In this document: one piece after another, positions 22,301 to 34,050 of the stretch
Numbering within the stretch: position 1 is the first letter of the stretch
Layout: each line of letters begins with the position of its first letter
Assembly: GCF_029962835.1 (NCBI RefSeq)
Contig: NC_080577.1
Coordinates: 4,402,001-4,466,000 of the forward strand
DNA length: 64,000 nucleotides
Direction of reading: 5' to 3'
From: Magnolia sinica
Taxonomy: Eukaryota > Streptophyta > Magnoliopsida > Magnoliales > Magnoliaceae
Made by a program: the position numbers and the translations under genes
Notes under the pieces: generated by a model
What the model was told of the DNA's origin: nothing
The model's input: only the letters and a program-made list of their open reading frames with translations
Databases searched by the model: none

Positions 22301-23625
22301 ACCCCTGATGAGCCGACACGTGTGTGTTGAATAGAACAAATGTACACATGAAGTCAGGCTAAGATCCGTTCGGATAAAATGACCTAAGCCCAACCTCAGG
22401 CTCGAAAAATGATCTGGTCATACATGGCAGGTGCACACAGGCGAAGTCAATAGGTCTAAGTCCATTCCAAAATCGAGCGGCCCGCCCAATCCCACCTTTA
22501 AGCATGGCCCACCGGTTTCCTAGATATTAAATGGAACTTATGATCCTAGATAGGCCCCACCCATGGAGCTTTTATGACCCTGACTACATCTAATGGACAG
22601 CTAAGAACAGAGGGAAATCAACAGTCAAAATTCAATGAGTAAATGCCTCTAACAAAGGACGGTGTATGTGAGAAAGGCTGGGAATCCTGTGTGTAAAAGA
22701 AGAAGAGCCAGCTCAAAAGAGGGGAGAAAGCTAGCATCAGTTACCAGGGAGGCTGTTTCTCGTGACTTTCCTTCGCAGATTGAAAAGAGAGAAAGATTTC
22801 TTTCTTTTTGTTGGAATTTTCTTTTTAGCCCGTCAGCTTTTTATTTTCAATTCATTTCTTCTTCTAGTCACGTCTTTCCCAAAGCTTCAAATGACATGCC
22901 GGAGGCCGTCCAATCTATATATGGCCTCTAAAACATTAAAAAAGTAAAAGTAAAGGAAAAGAAGGTTAGAAAAAATGGCCCACATTGAAATACATAATAT
23001 CATCTACAGTGATTTTTTGCACGGTGGATTGGCCCCTGCCTCGGGATGAATTTGGCCTAGATTTTCAAAATACCGCAATGAATTATTTATTAGACAAAAT
23101 AACATAAAAATCATTTAAGAGCCAAAGGATGAAGACCAAACACCCCTCCCGTCCTTTTTTTTTTAAAAAATTTATTTTTATTTTATGTTTTTTGTATGGA
23201 TGGCCCACTTAAAAGTTTTGATTCCGGCAAATCCTATGTTTGGGAAAGTCCCCCTTATTGCGGAAGCTATTTGGGGCCACTGAGATGTTGGTAAGAATGT
23301 CCACTCAGTTCATTAGTTTGGTAAGTTAATGATAGAAAAGATGCACAAAAATTAGGTAGATCCAAATCTTTAGTGGCCAAACTACTGTGATTGGTAAGAA
23401 TGAACTGAGAACACGAATATTAGCCCGTCAGAAACTGACGTGGCCCTAGGAAGGTATCAATGGTCAGTATTGAATTCCTACTATTTCATGTGTTAGATCC
23501 ATTTAGCTTTGGATCTGCCACATTATTGGGTTATAGTCTCCCCGTGAGCTTGCAAAACTGAACCTAGTAGATTTCTTATGGACATTGCAGTGGCCTCACG
23601 TAAATTCATAGGGGTTGAGTTTGCT
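22301..23625. other. Intergenic, no confirmed gene
   Basis: It includes an 89-codon open frame (22662-22931) without recognisable domains, and MITE-like phrases at 23280-23560 (ggggccactgagatgttggt, gccctaggaaggtatcaatg). Confidence 0.4.
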
Positions 23626-24238
23626 GGAAGCGGATTGGCTGGTGTACCACACACCAGCTATATATACATAGCTGATGTATTTACGTCAGCAAGTTCTTTG
23701 GGTACCATCACGGGGTATGTATTATATCCAAACCGTCCATCCATTTTGTGAGCTCCTTTTAAGGCTTGAGCCTAAAAAAGGACAGATCTAAAGATCAAGT
23801 AGACCACAATGCAAAAGGCAGTGGGGGATTGAATGTCTACCATTGAAATACTTTTGGGGGTCACAGAAGTTTCAGATCAATATGAAATTTTTTTTTCCTC
23901 TTCATCCATATATTTGTGACATTATTAACAGAATGGATGGAAAATAAAAATTACGGTGGGCCCTACGAAGTTTTTAATGGTGAAAATCATTATCCTCGCT
24001 GCTATTTTTGGTGTGGTCCATTTCAGAATTGGAAATGATTAATTTTTTGTTTCATGCTCTAAAATAATCTCGAAAAATGGATGAACGGTGTGGATATAAT
24101 AAATACATCATTTTGTGTCCCATGTAACTTTGATCTCCTTTGAACCGTTCGTAGAACTCGGAGCTCGAGGATCGTCGGCGCTCGTCTTCGCACAACACGT
24201 ATCTACCCCAGCTATAGTACACCAGCCAATCCGCTTCC
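23626..24238. mobile_element. Family A element
   Basis: Exact inverted ends ggaagcggattggctggtgt and acaccagccaatccgcttcc. The flanks gagtttgct (23617-23625) and gggattgca (24239-24247) match at 6 of 9. It is 613 bp, one of the longest members, with an extra ctatatatacatag segment in the left terminal region. Confidence 0.8.
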
Positions 24239-24816
24239 GGGATTGCAGGGACATTCTAGGTTGGAAGTTGTCTACTGGTGGTTGTGATCCAGTCGGTTGG
24301 ATTTGAAGCAGATACCCGACTCAAACCCCATCCCCCATCACCACCAACTCAGGTGAGTCACCCATGACCGGGATGAATTGTGACTCGACTCAAGATTAAA
24401 CTAGTCAATAGGAGTCTCCAAGTCATTTAATCATGATACAAACAAACCAAAATTTAAACGGTCCAGATGAAAGCCTACCACTATTTAAATCGGGTCGGGT
24501 CCATAAGGTAGTACTCGTTGACATCCCTAATTATTAACCTCCATTATCAACCAACTCTCTGGATGATTGCTTCTCTAACCATCTATTGCCACGCTTATGA
24601 TCCAGATGTAAGGATATTCCAACCAAACTCGGACGCCCTCCATATCTGATCTCTTCAGATTAACGGTCTGGATGAATGAACCATGGCACCCACGTGTACG
24701 GACAGACACGTCCAGGCATCATTACGCCCGGTAATTCCTCTTAGAAAGGAGCTCGCGGCTCAAAAAACGCTCTTCATTAGACTCAGATCGGCAATCCCTC
24801 CAATAATTCCAGGAGG
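24239..24816. other. Intergenic, no recognised gene
   Basis: The phrase gtactcgttgacatcccta at about 24504-24530 looks like the end of a hAT-type element whose partner was not found. Confidence 0.35.
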
Positions 24817-25172
24817 TTATTTGATACTCCAGCTGCCTATGATACTTGATACACTGGCACACAAAATCATACACGCGACCTACATTAACTCAAATTAAGC
24901 CGATTAAATTTTGTAACCCGACCTCTAAATCATTGACGGTTGTTTGATGAAAATCAACCGTTAGATATTTTGATTTTTTTTAACTGTTCCTTTAAATGTC
25001 CACCAATCTGTCAGTCAGATAATCAGATAATCTTTAATTTTCATTCATGATATATCTAAGCTTGGATCTGTGCTGTGGACCGTTTGATTTGAATTCTTGC
25101 GGGGTCAGTATGCAATTTCTAATAAATCTCTAAGTGCCTGCGTATCATCCATCACACTTACCAGAGTATCAA
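24817..25172. mobile_element. Family D TIR element, reference copy
   Basis: Left atttgatactccagctgcct and right cttaccagagtatcaaag. Between them lie caaattaagccgattaaatt, accgttagatattttgattt, ccaccaatctgtcagtcaga, catgatatatctaagcttgg and gtgcctgcgtatcatccatc. No clean target duplication, so the superfamily is open. Confidence 0.65.
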
Positions 25173-25241
25173 AGCTTTACTCATAATTCCCTAGCTAAAA
25201 AGAGCGTTACACAAATGATGAAACCCGATCGTGAAAGAGAC

Positions 25242-25243
<2 letters not shown>

Positions 25244-25276
<33 letters not shown>
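25244..25276. repeat. (GA)n microsatellite
   Basis: An uninterrupted GA run. Confidence 0.95.
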
Positions 25277-25277
<1 letters not shown>

Positions 25278-26330
25278 AGCCAAAAAAGATGATTAGAGAA
25301 GGACCACCCTACTCTTTAAAGACGTCATTCGTGGAACACGTGCCAACACGGGGCACGTGCGAGATCTGGACCATTCATTTGGTGGGTGCTCACCATCCAC
25401 ATGCCCTGACCCTCATCAGAAGCCCGCATGCCGTCCATTCGATAGAGAATGGGAATGAGAAGTAATTATAAATCATTCATTTTAAAGCTTTTTGAATAAA
25501 TGCCATATGATCTTTACCATATACATACGACTTTTCTTTTTTTCATGGGACAATCCATTTTGGGCCCCAGCAAATGAACGGTTTGGATACATGCCAGATA
25601 TAGAATGTGTAATGTCTTTGATACAAGTGATAACCCTACACCCAACAAACAAAGCAGGTTAATTGAATGATCCTAACCGCTGATTAATGCACATTTGTTT
25701 GTTGAACTTGAACCAGTGAATATTCTTATTTTATCCGTCTGACCAGCTGCTGTCCATCGATCGAGGAACCGTAGCTCGCCTGATGAATGGACCATCCTGG
25801 TTTCCACCCAAGGTGATCTTTATGATGCGGCCCACCTGTTATGCAGGTGAGATGTTATACACAAGCAACATGTTGGTGGGAAATAAATAGTTGTATTTGG
25901 AAGTTCACATTCCACGTTGCATATGAACATTAGAATAGGCTGTTCAATCTTTGCACTATATTCATATTTCCGTTTCTGACAAGTGGGCCCATGATTCAAT
26001 AATCCAGACCATTAATATATTGAATTCCACATTCGATGGATAAGGCCCCAATGCTCTTCGGGATTAGAAGATCCTAGCTACTCATATTAGTATCTTTTAA
26101 CCATGCTCTCTTTATGCTGGAAATTGATAGGCTAAGATTGTCCTATTAATGATGTTTTTGAGGCATGGTCCATCCAATGTGGTACAAAACAGTTCAACGG
26201 TCTGGATCACTGCATCATGGTAAAACGTGTTAAATACATCATGGTAATTAACCAATATACTTATTAACAAAAAAAATAAAATACAATTTTAGTTTTCAAC
26301 ATCATAATTAATTATTCCTCAAGTTTATTT
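25277..26330. other. Intergenic, no recognised feature
   Basis: MITE-like phrases (tgatgaatggaccatcctgg, gcggcccacctgttatgcag) but no bounded element and no coding support. Confidence 0.4.
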
Positions 26331-26345
26331 AAATCTCCCTCAAAT

Positions 26346-26490
26346 GGGTCCTTGCCCTTGCTCCGGTGGTAGACTCTTAGGAGTTTCAACACCTGGTCAA
26401 GGGTTCGAGTACCCATAGGTGGTGAAATCCCACTACGGCGTGAGTGTATGGTGGTGTGTGTGCGTGTGTTATAATAATAATAATAATAAT
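26346..26490 (+). mobile_element. tRNA-derived SINE, full length, perfect 15-bp duplication
   Basis: A-box-like cttgctccggtggtagactc and B-box-like ggtcaagggttcgagtaccc give the internal RNA polymerase III promoter of a tRNA-derived SINE. A shared body follows (aggtggtgaaatcccacta, cggcgtgagtgt, gtgtgtgcgtgtg) and a (TAA)n tail at 26471-26490. AAATCTCCCTCAAAT is exactly duplicated at 26331-26345 and 26491-26505. Confidence 0.95.
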
Positions 26491-26507
26491 AAATCTCCCT
26501 CAAATCT

Positions 26508-27440
26508 AATATCCATCATGTGGGGCCAACCTTAGATGTAGATCATTCATGGTGTGGGCCCAACCTTTAATAAGGGTTGTCTATCACACGGAACCCACCT
26601 TGGATATAGGTCAATTATCATTATCGACTGACCTTTAATGCGCACTATTCATTAAATATAGGGCTCACCTTTGATGTTGGTCATCCATCAAGTGGAGTCC
26701 ACCATCAATGTTATTGTCCATCATGTGAGCCCACCTTCATTATCCGCCTCCCATCATGTGGAGCCCACCTTTGATGTGAACTGTCCATCATGTGGGACCC
26801 ATCTCTGATGTTTGACATCCATCATGCAGGGTTTGCCTTGGATATGGGCCACTCATCATTAGGGCTGACCTTTAATGGACACCATCCATCATGTGGGGCC
26901 TACCTTAATGAAAATCATCCATCATGTGGGGCCCATCTTGATGTGGATCACCCATCATGTGCGACCCACCATTATTAATTGCCCATCATGTGGGCCCCAC
27001 CTTCAATGTGGCTTGCCCATCATGTGGGCCCCACCTTCAATGTGACTTGCCCATCATGCAAGGATTGCCTTGGATGTGTGTTATTCATAATTAAGGGCTG
27101 ACCTTTGATGTGGACCGTTAATCCTTTGGAGCCATTTTAACATAGGTTATCTATTATATAGGGTCTCATTTTAATATACATTGCCCATCATGTGGAGCCC
27201 ACCCTTGATTTGGATCATCTATTATATAGGCTCCACCTTTGAAGTCGGTCCATCATACTAGTCCGATTTAAATGTGGGATTTTTGTTAGTATGGGCTGAC
27301 CTTTGATGTGGACCATCCATATGTGGATCCACATTAATATGAAGTCATCCATCATATGAGGCCCACCTTTTATGTGGACCATCCATTGTTTGAGCTCCAC
27401 CTTCATTGTGGTTGTGGACAGTCCACCACATGAGGCCTCC
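26508..27440. repeat. Degenerate 31-42-bp minisatellite
   Basis: About 25 irregular units of the form catcatgtggggcccacctt + tgatgtggatc. Starts of catcatg at 26887, 26920, 26953, 26984, 27018 and 27052 give spacings of 31-34. The two units from 26984 are nearly identical and are the most recent-looking. The unit resembles the gtggggcccacc core of the family A/B elements. No open frame of note. Confidence 0.85.
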
Positions 27441-27729
27441 TATGATATATATAGTGAGAGAGGACCTCCTTTGACATGGACTCGGAGAGATAAGCAGAGG
27501 AGTCATAAGTTAAAAAGCTAAAAATAATTATTTATTAAGATAAATAACTTTTGAAAAATAAGTTACTTCAACTATAATGCTTAGCAAACTTAATTTGAGT
27601 GAAAAAAGTAACTTAATTATTTAACATAAGTAAAAAAGTAACTTATTTGGTGATATCCAAACGGCCCTAGGTTTTTTTTGTAATTTTAAAATTTTAATGT
27701 GGGATCCCCGTGCAATCAATCACTATTGG

Positions 27730-28160
27730 GATAGTGGCTTTTTATTTTTTGCTGCCTCAAAATTAAGGATATGATGTGTAGATTAAATATCATTAATGGT
27801 TCTAACTGGTACTTTGGCCTAAGTAGGCTTGAATCAATTGAGCACATTTTCTTTCTTGACTTTACTGGTTGATTTGGGAAAAACTCCACACAAAGCCCTC
27901 TCTCTTTAACACTTTTTCCTCTTCCATCCAATTTATTAGAAACCTAGTATGTAACTCTATTGATCCAGATTCTAACATATTATTGGCATGTTTGGAGGGA
28001 AAGAAATAACTGCATCTTTAATTCTAAATCTCTCACTAAACTATTATCAGGCATATCATTTACAACCTAAGATTTAGAGCCATCTTTGTCTTGGGTTTGG
28101 CTGTCATTGCCAATGCCCTTGACTATATGTCAACAGCTCAAGATCTCTCTACATCTCGCA
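27730..28160 (+). mobile_element. LINE 3'-end remnant (zf-RVT region), dead
   Basis: Translating with frameshifts gives ESIEHIFFLDFTG (near 27834) and YYWHVWRERNNCIFNSKS (near 27978), typical of the C-terminal zinc-binding region of plant L1-type LINE proteins. Stops and frameshifts throughout. Both ends are unclear. Confidence 0.7.
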
Positions 28161-28456
28161 TCAGAGTAAGACTCCCTGCGCCCCAAAATTTCAATCTAAG
28201 AGAGATGGGTCCCATTGGACTCTACCCTGCATTGAAATCAGCCGCAGCTTCCAACCATCCTCAAGAGCTACTTGGGAAATTATCTCCACAATGGACATGC
28301 ATGACCCAAGAGACAAAAGCCTCCATACTATTTTCCTTCCTATTTCTAAACTTAACTACGTTATTTTAAAATTTTGATGTGAGTAAGCTACAGTCTTTCT
28401 CTACACCCTCTCTCTCTCCCTTTGTATATCCTACACCACATGAATACACACACACG

Positions 28457-28458
<2 letters not shown>

Positions 28459-28498
<40 letters not shown>
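28459..28498. repeat. (CT)n microsatellite
   Basis: A run of CT directly after cacacacacgca. Confidence 0.95.
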
Positions 28499-28499
<1 letters not shown>

Positions 28500-29235
28500 A
28501 CATGAGTAACCAATTATAAGATTAGCACTCAACTAAATACTATTAAAGGGCATTGGCATAGTTTAAAACCAAAACGACATTCAACTCTCATTTGTTATCC
28601 TGGAATTTGAAAACTACGTAAGAATATAATTCTAGGAAATTAATTATTTCCATTTTGTCCATCAGATTTGACAACTTGAAATTAGAATATGAATTTTAAA
28701 CATTTAGAAGTCAACTTTCCAAAAGATTCACAAATTATTTAAAATCAATTGGAGTTGAAAGGGCTAAATTTCAAGTTACCAAACATGAAAATTTATCATA
28801 AATTTATATTCTAGTTTTAAAAGAGCGAATTACATGCTGCCAAACAACCCCATGGCCTATTTGGATTAAGAATTATCAAGATAATATAACGGAAGTATTA
28901 TCATTATGATTTTATCAATGTGAAACCAATGTTATAATCGTCAGTCAAATGCGGATGTTTTCATAAAATAGATAAAAGAGTGTAATTATTGCACTTTTTA
29001 GATGCATTATCATAAAAATATCATATATAAATAGGCATGTTAATGTAAAAATTTGATAATTTAACATTAAAATGGTAAAAATATGTTATCGTTATTATTT
29101 TACCGTTAATAAACCAAACACAACAATTCTTGATCAAATGCAAATGTTTTTAGGAAATACAATATATATTTTTTTATTATTACACTTTTTTTAAATTATA
29201 TTACTATAATAATTTATCAAAAAAATACTACTATA
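28500..29235. other. AT-rich intergenic, no gene
   Basis: Contains phrases such as gctgccaaacaaccccatgg (28836) and aataaaccaaacacaaca (29109) that often mark ends of small AT-rich TIR elements. None could be closed. Confidence 0.4.
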
Positions 29236-29240
29236 ATAAT

Positions 29241-32223
29241 TGTAACATTCTGAATTTTCACTATTTTGGATTTTCAAAAATCCTTGAAATTTTTTTTATT
29301 AATTAACTTATAATATCACTTAATGACCATTAGCACTCAATATTAGTTTATACAGTGGTGGTACTAGTAAAGAACCGCACAAGTCCAATTAATCAGCCGT
29401 AGGAAGCCAACGAAGCCCGATCACTTGAACATCAGGTGTAGCCTCATGATTTACTCACATAGGACCCAAATCTAACCGACCCATCGCTAACTAATCAAGA
29501 CAAGCATAACTAAATTAAAGATCTAACCGAAGCTGAGTCAGATAAGGCCCGGATCTTAACTAATAGACCAAATCAACCCCGTTGCTCTTTTAGCCTAAAA
29601 CCAACGGTTTAGAGTAATCATGACCAAATCTCCACTTTCACTAGTTATAAATAGAATAATGTCCGTCTTACTGGGCTCGACGTCCATCGCGGGTGTCAGA
29701 CCTGAATGGTGCCTAGAACCGCTCAACTTGAGCCGAAGGACGAGTGCATGAGAAGTGCATATACCCTAAAGAAAGGAGCTAGAACTTAAGTGAATTGGGT
29801 CGTCCACTCTTATGTAAAGTTGAGGATTTGGAACCGTCGGTTTACGACCAAACTTTACCCATGGAGTAAGGATATTTCCTTGCTCATATCCGTATAGCCG
29901 CGGCCCCAATTGACCATCGGTGACCGTTAAACAGACTTCTAATCGTATCTGTTGATTGACACATCCAAATGGCGGGCCGATCATATCCATATGTAGATCA
30001 TCATTAAGGCTAACTATCCTACGGTGTATATCGACTTGTACACCCTATAGTGGGCCCTAGAGGCTAGAAAAATCCTCCCATAGGGTCAGTATAGTAAAAA
30101 CCCAACATTTGTGGTCATTTGCACCAAATCTGGCATTATAAAAGAGGCTTCTTTGGGGCACCCCTCTCTTCATATGAATTTGCTCTAGAAAAAGGAAAGA
30201 GAGAGGAGAGAAAAGGAGAAGGAAGAGAGCAAGAAGAGAGTGAAGGAGGGTGTTGTTGGTGGAAGAGCCAAGGAAACTTGGAACCTTAGCAAATCTCATT
30301 CCTTGCTCCCACATCCATAACTCCAAGCTCCATTTCCAACAGATTGGGGAGGTAAGCACCCATCTTTTTGTAATCTTTTGTATTGAGCTAGGATATGCAT
30401 GTAATCCTAACATGCAAGTCATTTGGCTCAGGATCTCTACGAATCGACCCACGAATTTGGCAACCCTAAATCGTTTCCTAAAGTCTTCAACGATCCATAG
30501 GTGCTAACTATTATCCTTAAGTGGCCTAGCACCAATTGTAGTATGAGTCTAAGGATTTTGTTTGTTTGGATGATGCATTTGGAGAATCTAAGGAAAAACC
30601 TAGGAATTGTTCGGTTGTTTGGAATTGTATGAAATTGTATGTCATATTGATTTCCTCATATGATGTTGTTCTTGCCTCTCACATGATTTGGTACAAATTG
30701 ATGATCTCATGTTTATGTCTTGTTTGGTTTTCTTCACATGATGTTGCCCTATCGCATGTATGCCTTATTAATCCTTGTGCAAATTGGCTCTACGAGATGT
30801 AGGAAGTGCTTAACTTCCTCACTAACCCACACAACACACATGCACCTTTATTCATGATATTGTTAGCCTCTCTTATTAGGAGATTCTGAATGGTATGTTG
30901 AGGAGTATAAGAACATGATGTTGTTTATGCTAGTTGATAACCCTGTTAGTTGGCATGTTATGAATCAACACCCAAACCCTTGGGTTGGTCAGGAACACGA
31001 GGAGAGCAAAGGCGGCCCCGTTAGTAGGACCGTCTTGAGGCTAAACTAATGGATTTGGGCGAGTGCGTGTGGGCGACAGTAGTTAGGCTACATGGGTCGC
31101 TCGTACCCGATGTCGTTCTACCACGTACTTGCCTGAACTCATGCGGTCTAGTCTACTGGCTGACCAACCTTATTTTGTTAACCCTATTTGCTAACATATG
31201 TATGAAACCTGGAATACCCTACAACCATTGTAGCTCATCGATAACCACCTGAAGTTGATCCACCATCTCGTGGGCCCAACATTGTGAAATGAGACACTGT
31301 GTTCGAGCTGTCGACCTACGCTGGGGTGACGAACCTTCCCGTAGTGACCGCGAGCGATCCCAGTTCTCAGCACTCCCCATGTGCTTGAAGTTGGGGATAG
31401 AGAACTTGACGGGATCAAGGATCGCGATGCCCTAGCCTAGCACGTTGAGAGGCCTTAGCATCGCAACCAGTTGAGGGCATTGATAAGTAGAGTGTATCAG
31501 TTTCCCTAACTTGCTGGATGAATGGAATTAATTAAGAACTTGGCTAACATTATCATCGCATCGCACTAGCTAGGTTGACGACTCGGCAGTCGAGGTTGCT
31601 TTGAGGGAGTGTTGGTCATACGCGATCGTTAGATGAAGTCGGTCGAGGTAGTATTGTGGCGAGGGCATGCATCGTATCATCTATCATACATATGCATTAA
31701 TAAGATTAGTTAGGTATTTATGAATGATTGTTTTTCATTAAGTTCATAATGCAATTGATGTCTGTTACAACTTAAGATTAAACTCTAGGACGGTGTTTTA
31801 AAACACCAACCAGACTCGCTCGTAAATGCAGGTGATGTGGAGTATGAGGAGCCCGACGACGCGAGCCTCGAGGAGGAGAACGGGTTCTCCTACTTCCAGT
31901 TGATGACAGGTCTTCATCGGCTCAGTAGATGAGACGTTGGATCGCTGAGTAGTAGACTCAACTTTATTCTTTTGGACATACTATTCTTTTGTGATTTTGT
32001 TGGACACGCTTGGTGTGACGCATGTATATTTTTGAACTTTTATATATATACTTGATCTCTTTCATTTCAGTAGACATGTGTGGTTGTGCTTCATGTCCAA
32101 GAAATTTCAAGCTGCATATTTAAACGCGATTAATCGCACTTTAATAAAAAGATCGGTTATAAGTGATACCTGAGAACTCGGGAGTCGAGTATATACACAA
32201 TCCTCGATTTCCAAGGTGTTACA
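29241..32223 (+). mobile_element. Large solo LTR (2983 bp), Ty3/gypsy chromovirus-like
   Basis: Starts TGTAACATTC and ends GGTGTTACA. Perfect 5-bp duplication ATAAT at 29236-29240 and 32224-32228. A TATAAAAG box lies at 30137-30144, with a purine-rich leader and a donor-like gaggtaagc at 30349-30357. No gag, protease, RT or integrase coding is present, so this is one LTR. Length and ends resemble Del/Tekay-type chromovirus LTRs from my knowledge; family needs a search. Confidence 0.82.
30137..30144 (+). promoter_or_regulatory. TATA box of the large LTR
   Basis: TATAAAAG about 900 bases into the LTR, a plausible U3/R boundary marker. Confidence 0.5.
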
Positions 32224-32228
32224 ATAAT

Positions 32229-33597
32229 TTATCAGGAAAGTATCCGTTGAGTGGTTTGTTGTATGCTTTTCCTCTTTTCTTTTTCCTTAATTAAAATTGA
32301 AATTCTTGTATAGAGTTGTTGATGCACAGATGCCAAGAAATTACATGCACGGTATTGAAAATGTAAGTGTGCTATCTTTTGGTGATCCATAACGACTACC
32401 ATGTATTTTCATACTTACACATGTAAAAGAAAGAGGGTGAGGGGCTAACCCTAATTAATATTTCCCACACAAAGTGATCAAAACTAAAAATAAACTGTAT
32501 AAACCATGTCCCCTGATTTAGATGGCTATCAAATTGACAATTACATCGATTTGATTTTATAAATAGTTGATCGGTGGACATTAAATGGAGTGTAAAATGA
32601 AAATTGTCAATGGTCCAACGTTAACTTAAAGAGAAATGCTATGGTGCTCTTATAATTCAATCCCATTCATCAACACATATTGTTCAATACATCCAACCCA
32701 TGCTTCATGGCAGATTAAGAGAATGTTGTACCAATCCAATAAATATTAGCCATTGATCAATAACCTTTAACATGAACAGTTAAGATTGTTTGCACAGAAA
32801 TAAAATCATCAATCTGGTCCATCTATCTGCTAAGGCTCATCAGGCGATCATAGTCATTCTATCCATAACTTGGAAAAAGCACGGGTATAAAGAAATAGGC
32901 CCAAATAAAAAATGGTAGATAATTTGATCAGGAAATTTTTGAATAGTAGTGCAGGATATGTGTTTTGGATTTAATGGACGGTTCAAATTGATCGACTGAA
33001 CTTTTTAAATGGACCGATCCAACTAGAAGCAATGGTACAAAATAAAATGCACATGCACGAGGTCCGGATCATTTATCAGTTGGGTAACATGTCAATACTC
33101 TCATAAATCACAACGGAAGAACGATCTAAGCCACCCATTTGGAAGATGTACGTGCTATCGAATTTCTACTATCGTCAGGTGCATTTTCGACCGTTCATTT
33201 CTAATCATCAAAATCATCAAATCTCTGGCTAGGGAGATCTAACTTGTGTTATTTCAGTGGTGTGGCCCATCTACGATAGGGCCTTGCAGATGACTGGCTG
33301 GATCCTGTTCATGTGTGTCACGTTGTAGCAAGGCTACTTTTTCTAACTTAAAGAACCTTTCCATGCATGTGCACCCCATTTTCCCTTAAATATCCATCAG
33401 CCATCTCAATCATTCGTTCCATTGGATTTTCCTTGCGTGCAACAGGGTGCAAGTATATAATACTCACACGAGGATATCCACGTGTCTTTGGTTTGTATCA
33501 TGGTTTTAAATAGGCCGTCCCGTATCGGGCTGTTTCTGGCCGATATGGCCCGTTGTTCATGGATGATACCGATACGTGTCTGGCTATACATACCGGT
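32229..33597. other. Intergenic, no recognised gene
   Basis: Low-complexity AT-rich sequence. At 33510-33590 a cgtatcggg/ggccgatatgg-rich patch resembles the cgata-rich patch at 62110-62310. Confidence 0.4.
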
Positions 33598-34050
33598 TTC
33601 AGATTGGGCGCAGCTTCAGGGAATCCCTGTGGGGCCCACTTGGATGGGTGTTGCATAAATCCATGCCGCCCATTCGTTTTAAAAGCTCATTTTAGTGCAC
33701 GGTGACAAAAATGAAGCAGATTCAAATCTTAGATGGACCAACCAACGGGAAGCACTGGGGATCGAATGCCCACCATTAAAAACTTCTTGGGGCCACCGGA
33801 ACATTTATTTTCCATCCAACCTGTTGATAAGGTCACAAAACCAGGATGAATAGACGATACAAATATCAGCTTAATTCAAAAATTTTATAGCCCATATAAA
33901 GTTTCTAATGGTCAATCATCACTGTTTCTTGTTGTGTGGTCCACTGATAATTGGATCTGCTTCATATTTTATATCATCCCCTAAAATTAGCTTTCAAAAC
34001 GAATGGACGTAGTGGATGTTTCATATTCAACGTGGTGATTGACCGCCCCC
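33598..34050. mobile_element. Family A element
   Basis: Landmarks in order: tggggcccacttggatg, atccatgccgcccattcg, cttagatggaccaacca, attaaaaacttcttggggcc, then the inverted right arm (gtgtggtccactgataattg, aacgaatggacgtagtgg). The ends are eroded. Confidence 0.6.

Noticed and set aside
22662-22931. Small gene of 89 codons
   Set aside because: No homology recognised; composition and context like neighbouring intergenic DNA.
26346-26440. Functional tRNA gene
   Set aside because: A- and B-box-like motifs are present, but no cloverleaf closes and the copy has target duplications and a SINE tail.
26508-27440. CRISPR array or other spaced-repeat system
   Set aside because: Units are contiguous, degenerate and variable in length, with no constant repeat plus unique spacer pattern, and the host is a plant.
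30057-30507. Protein genes on both strands within the large LTR
   Set aside because: They lie in the U3/R part of a bounded LTR and show no conserved domain.
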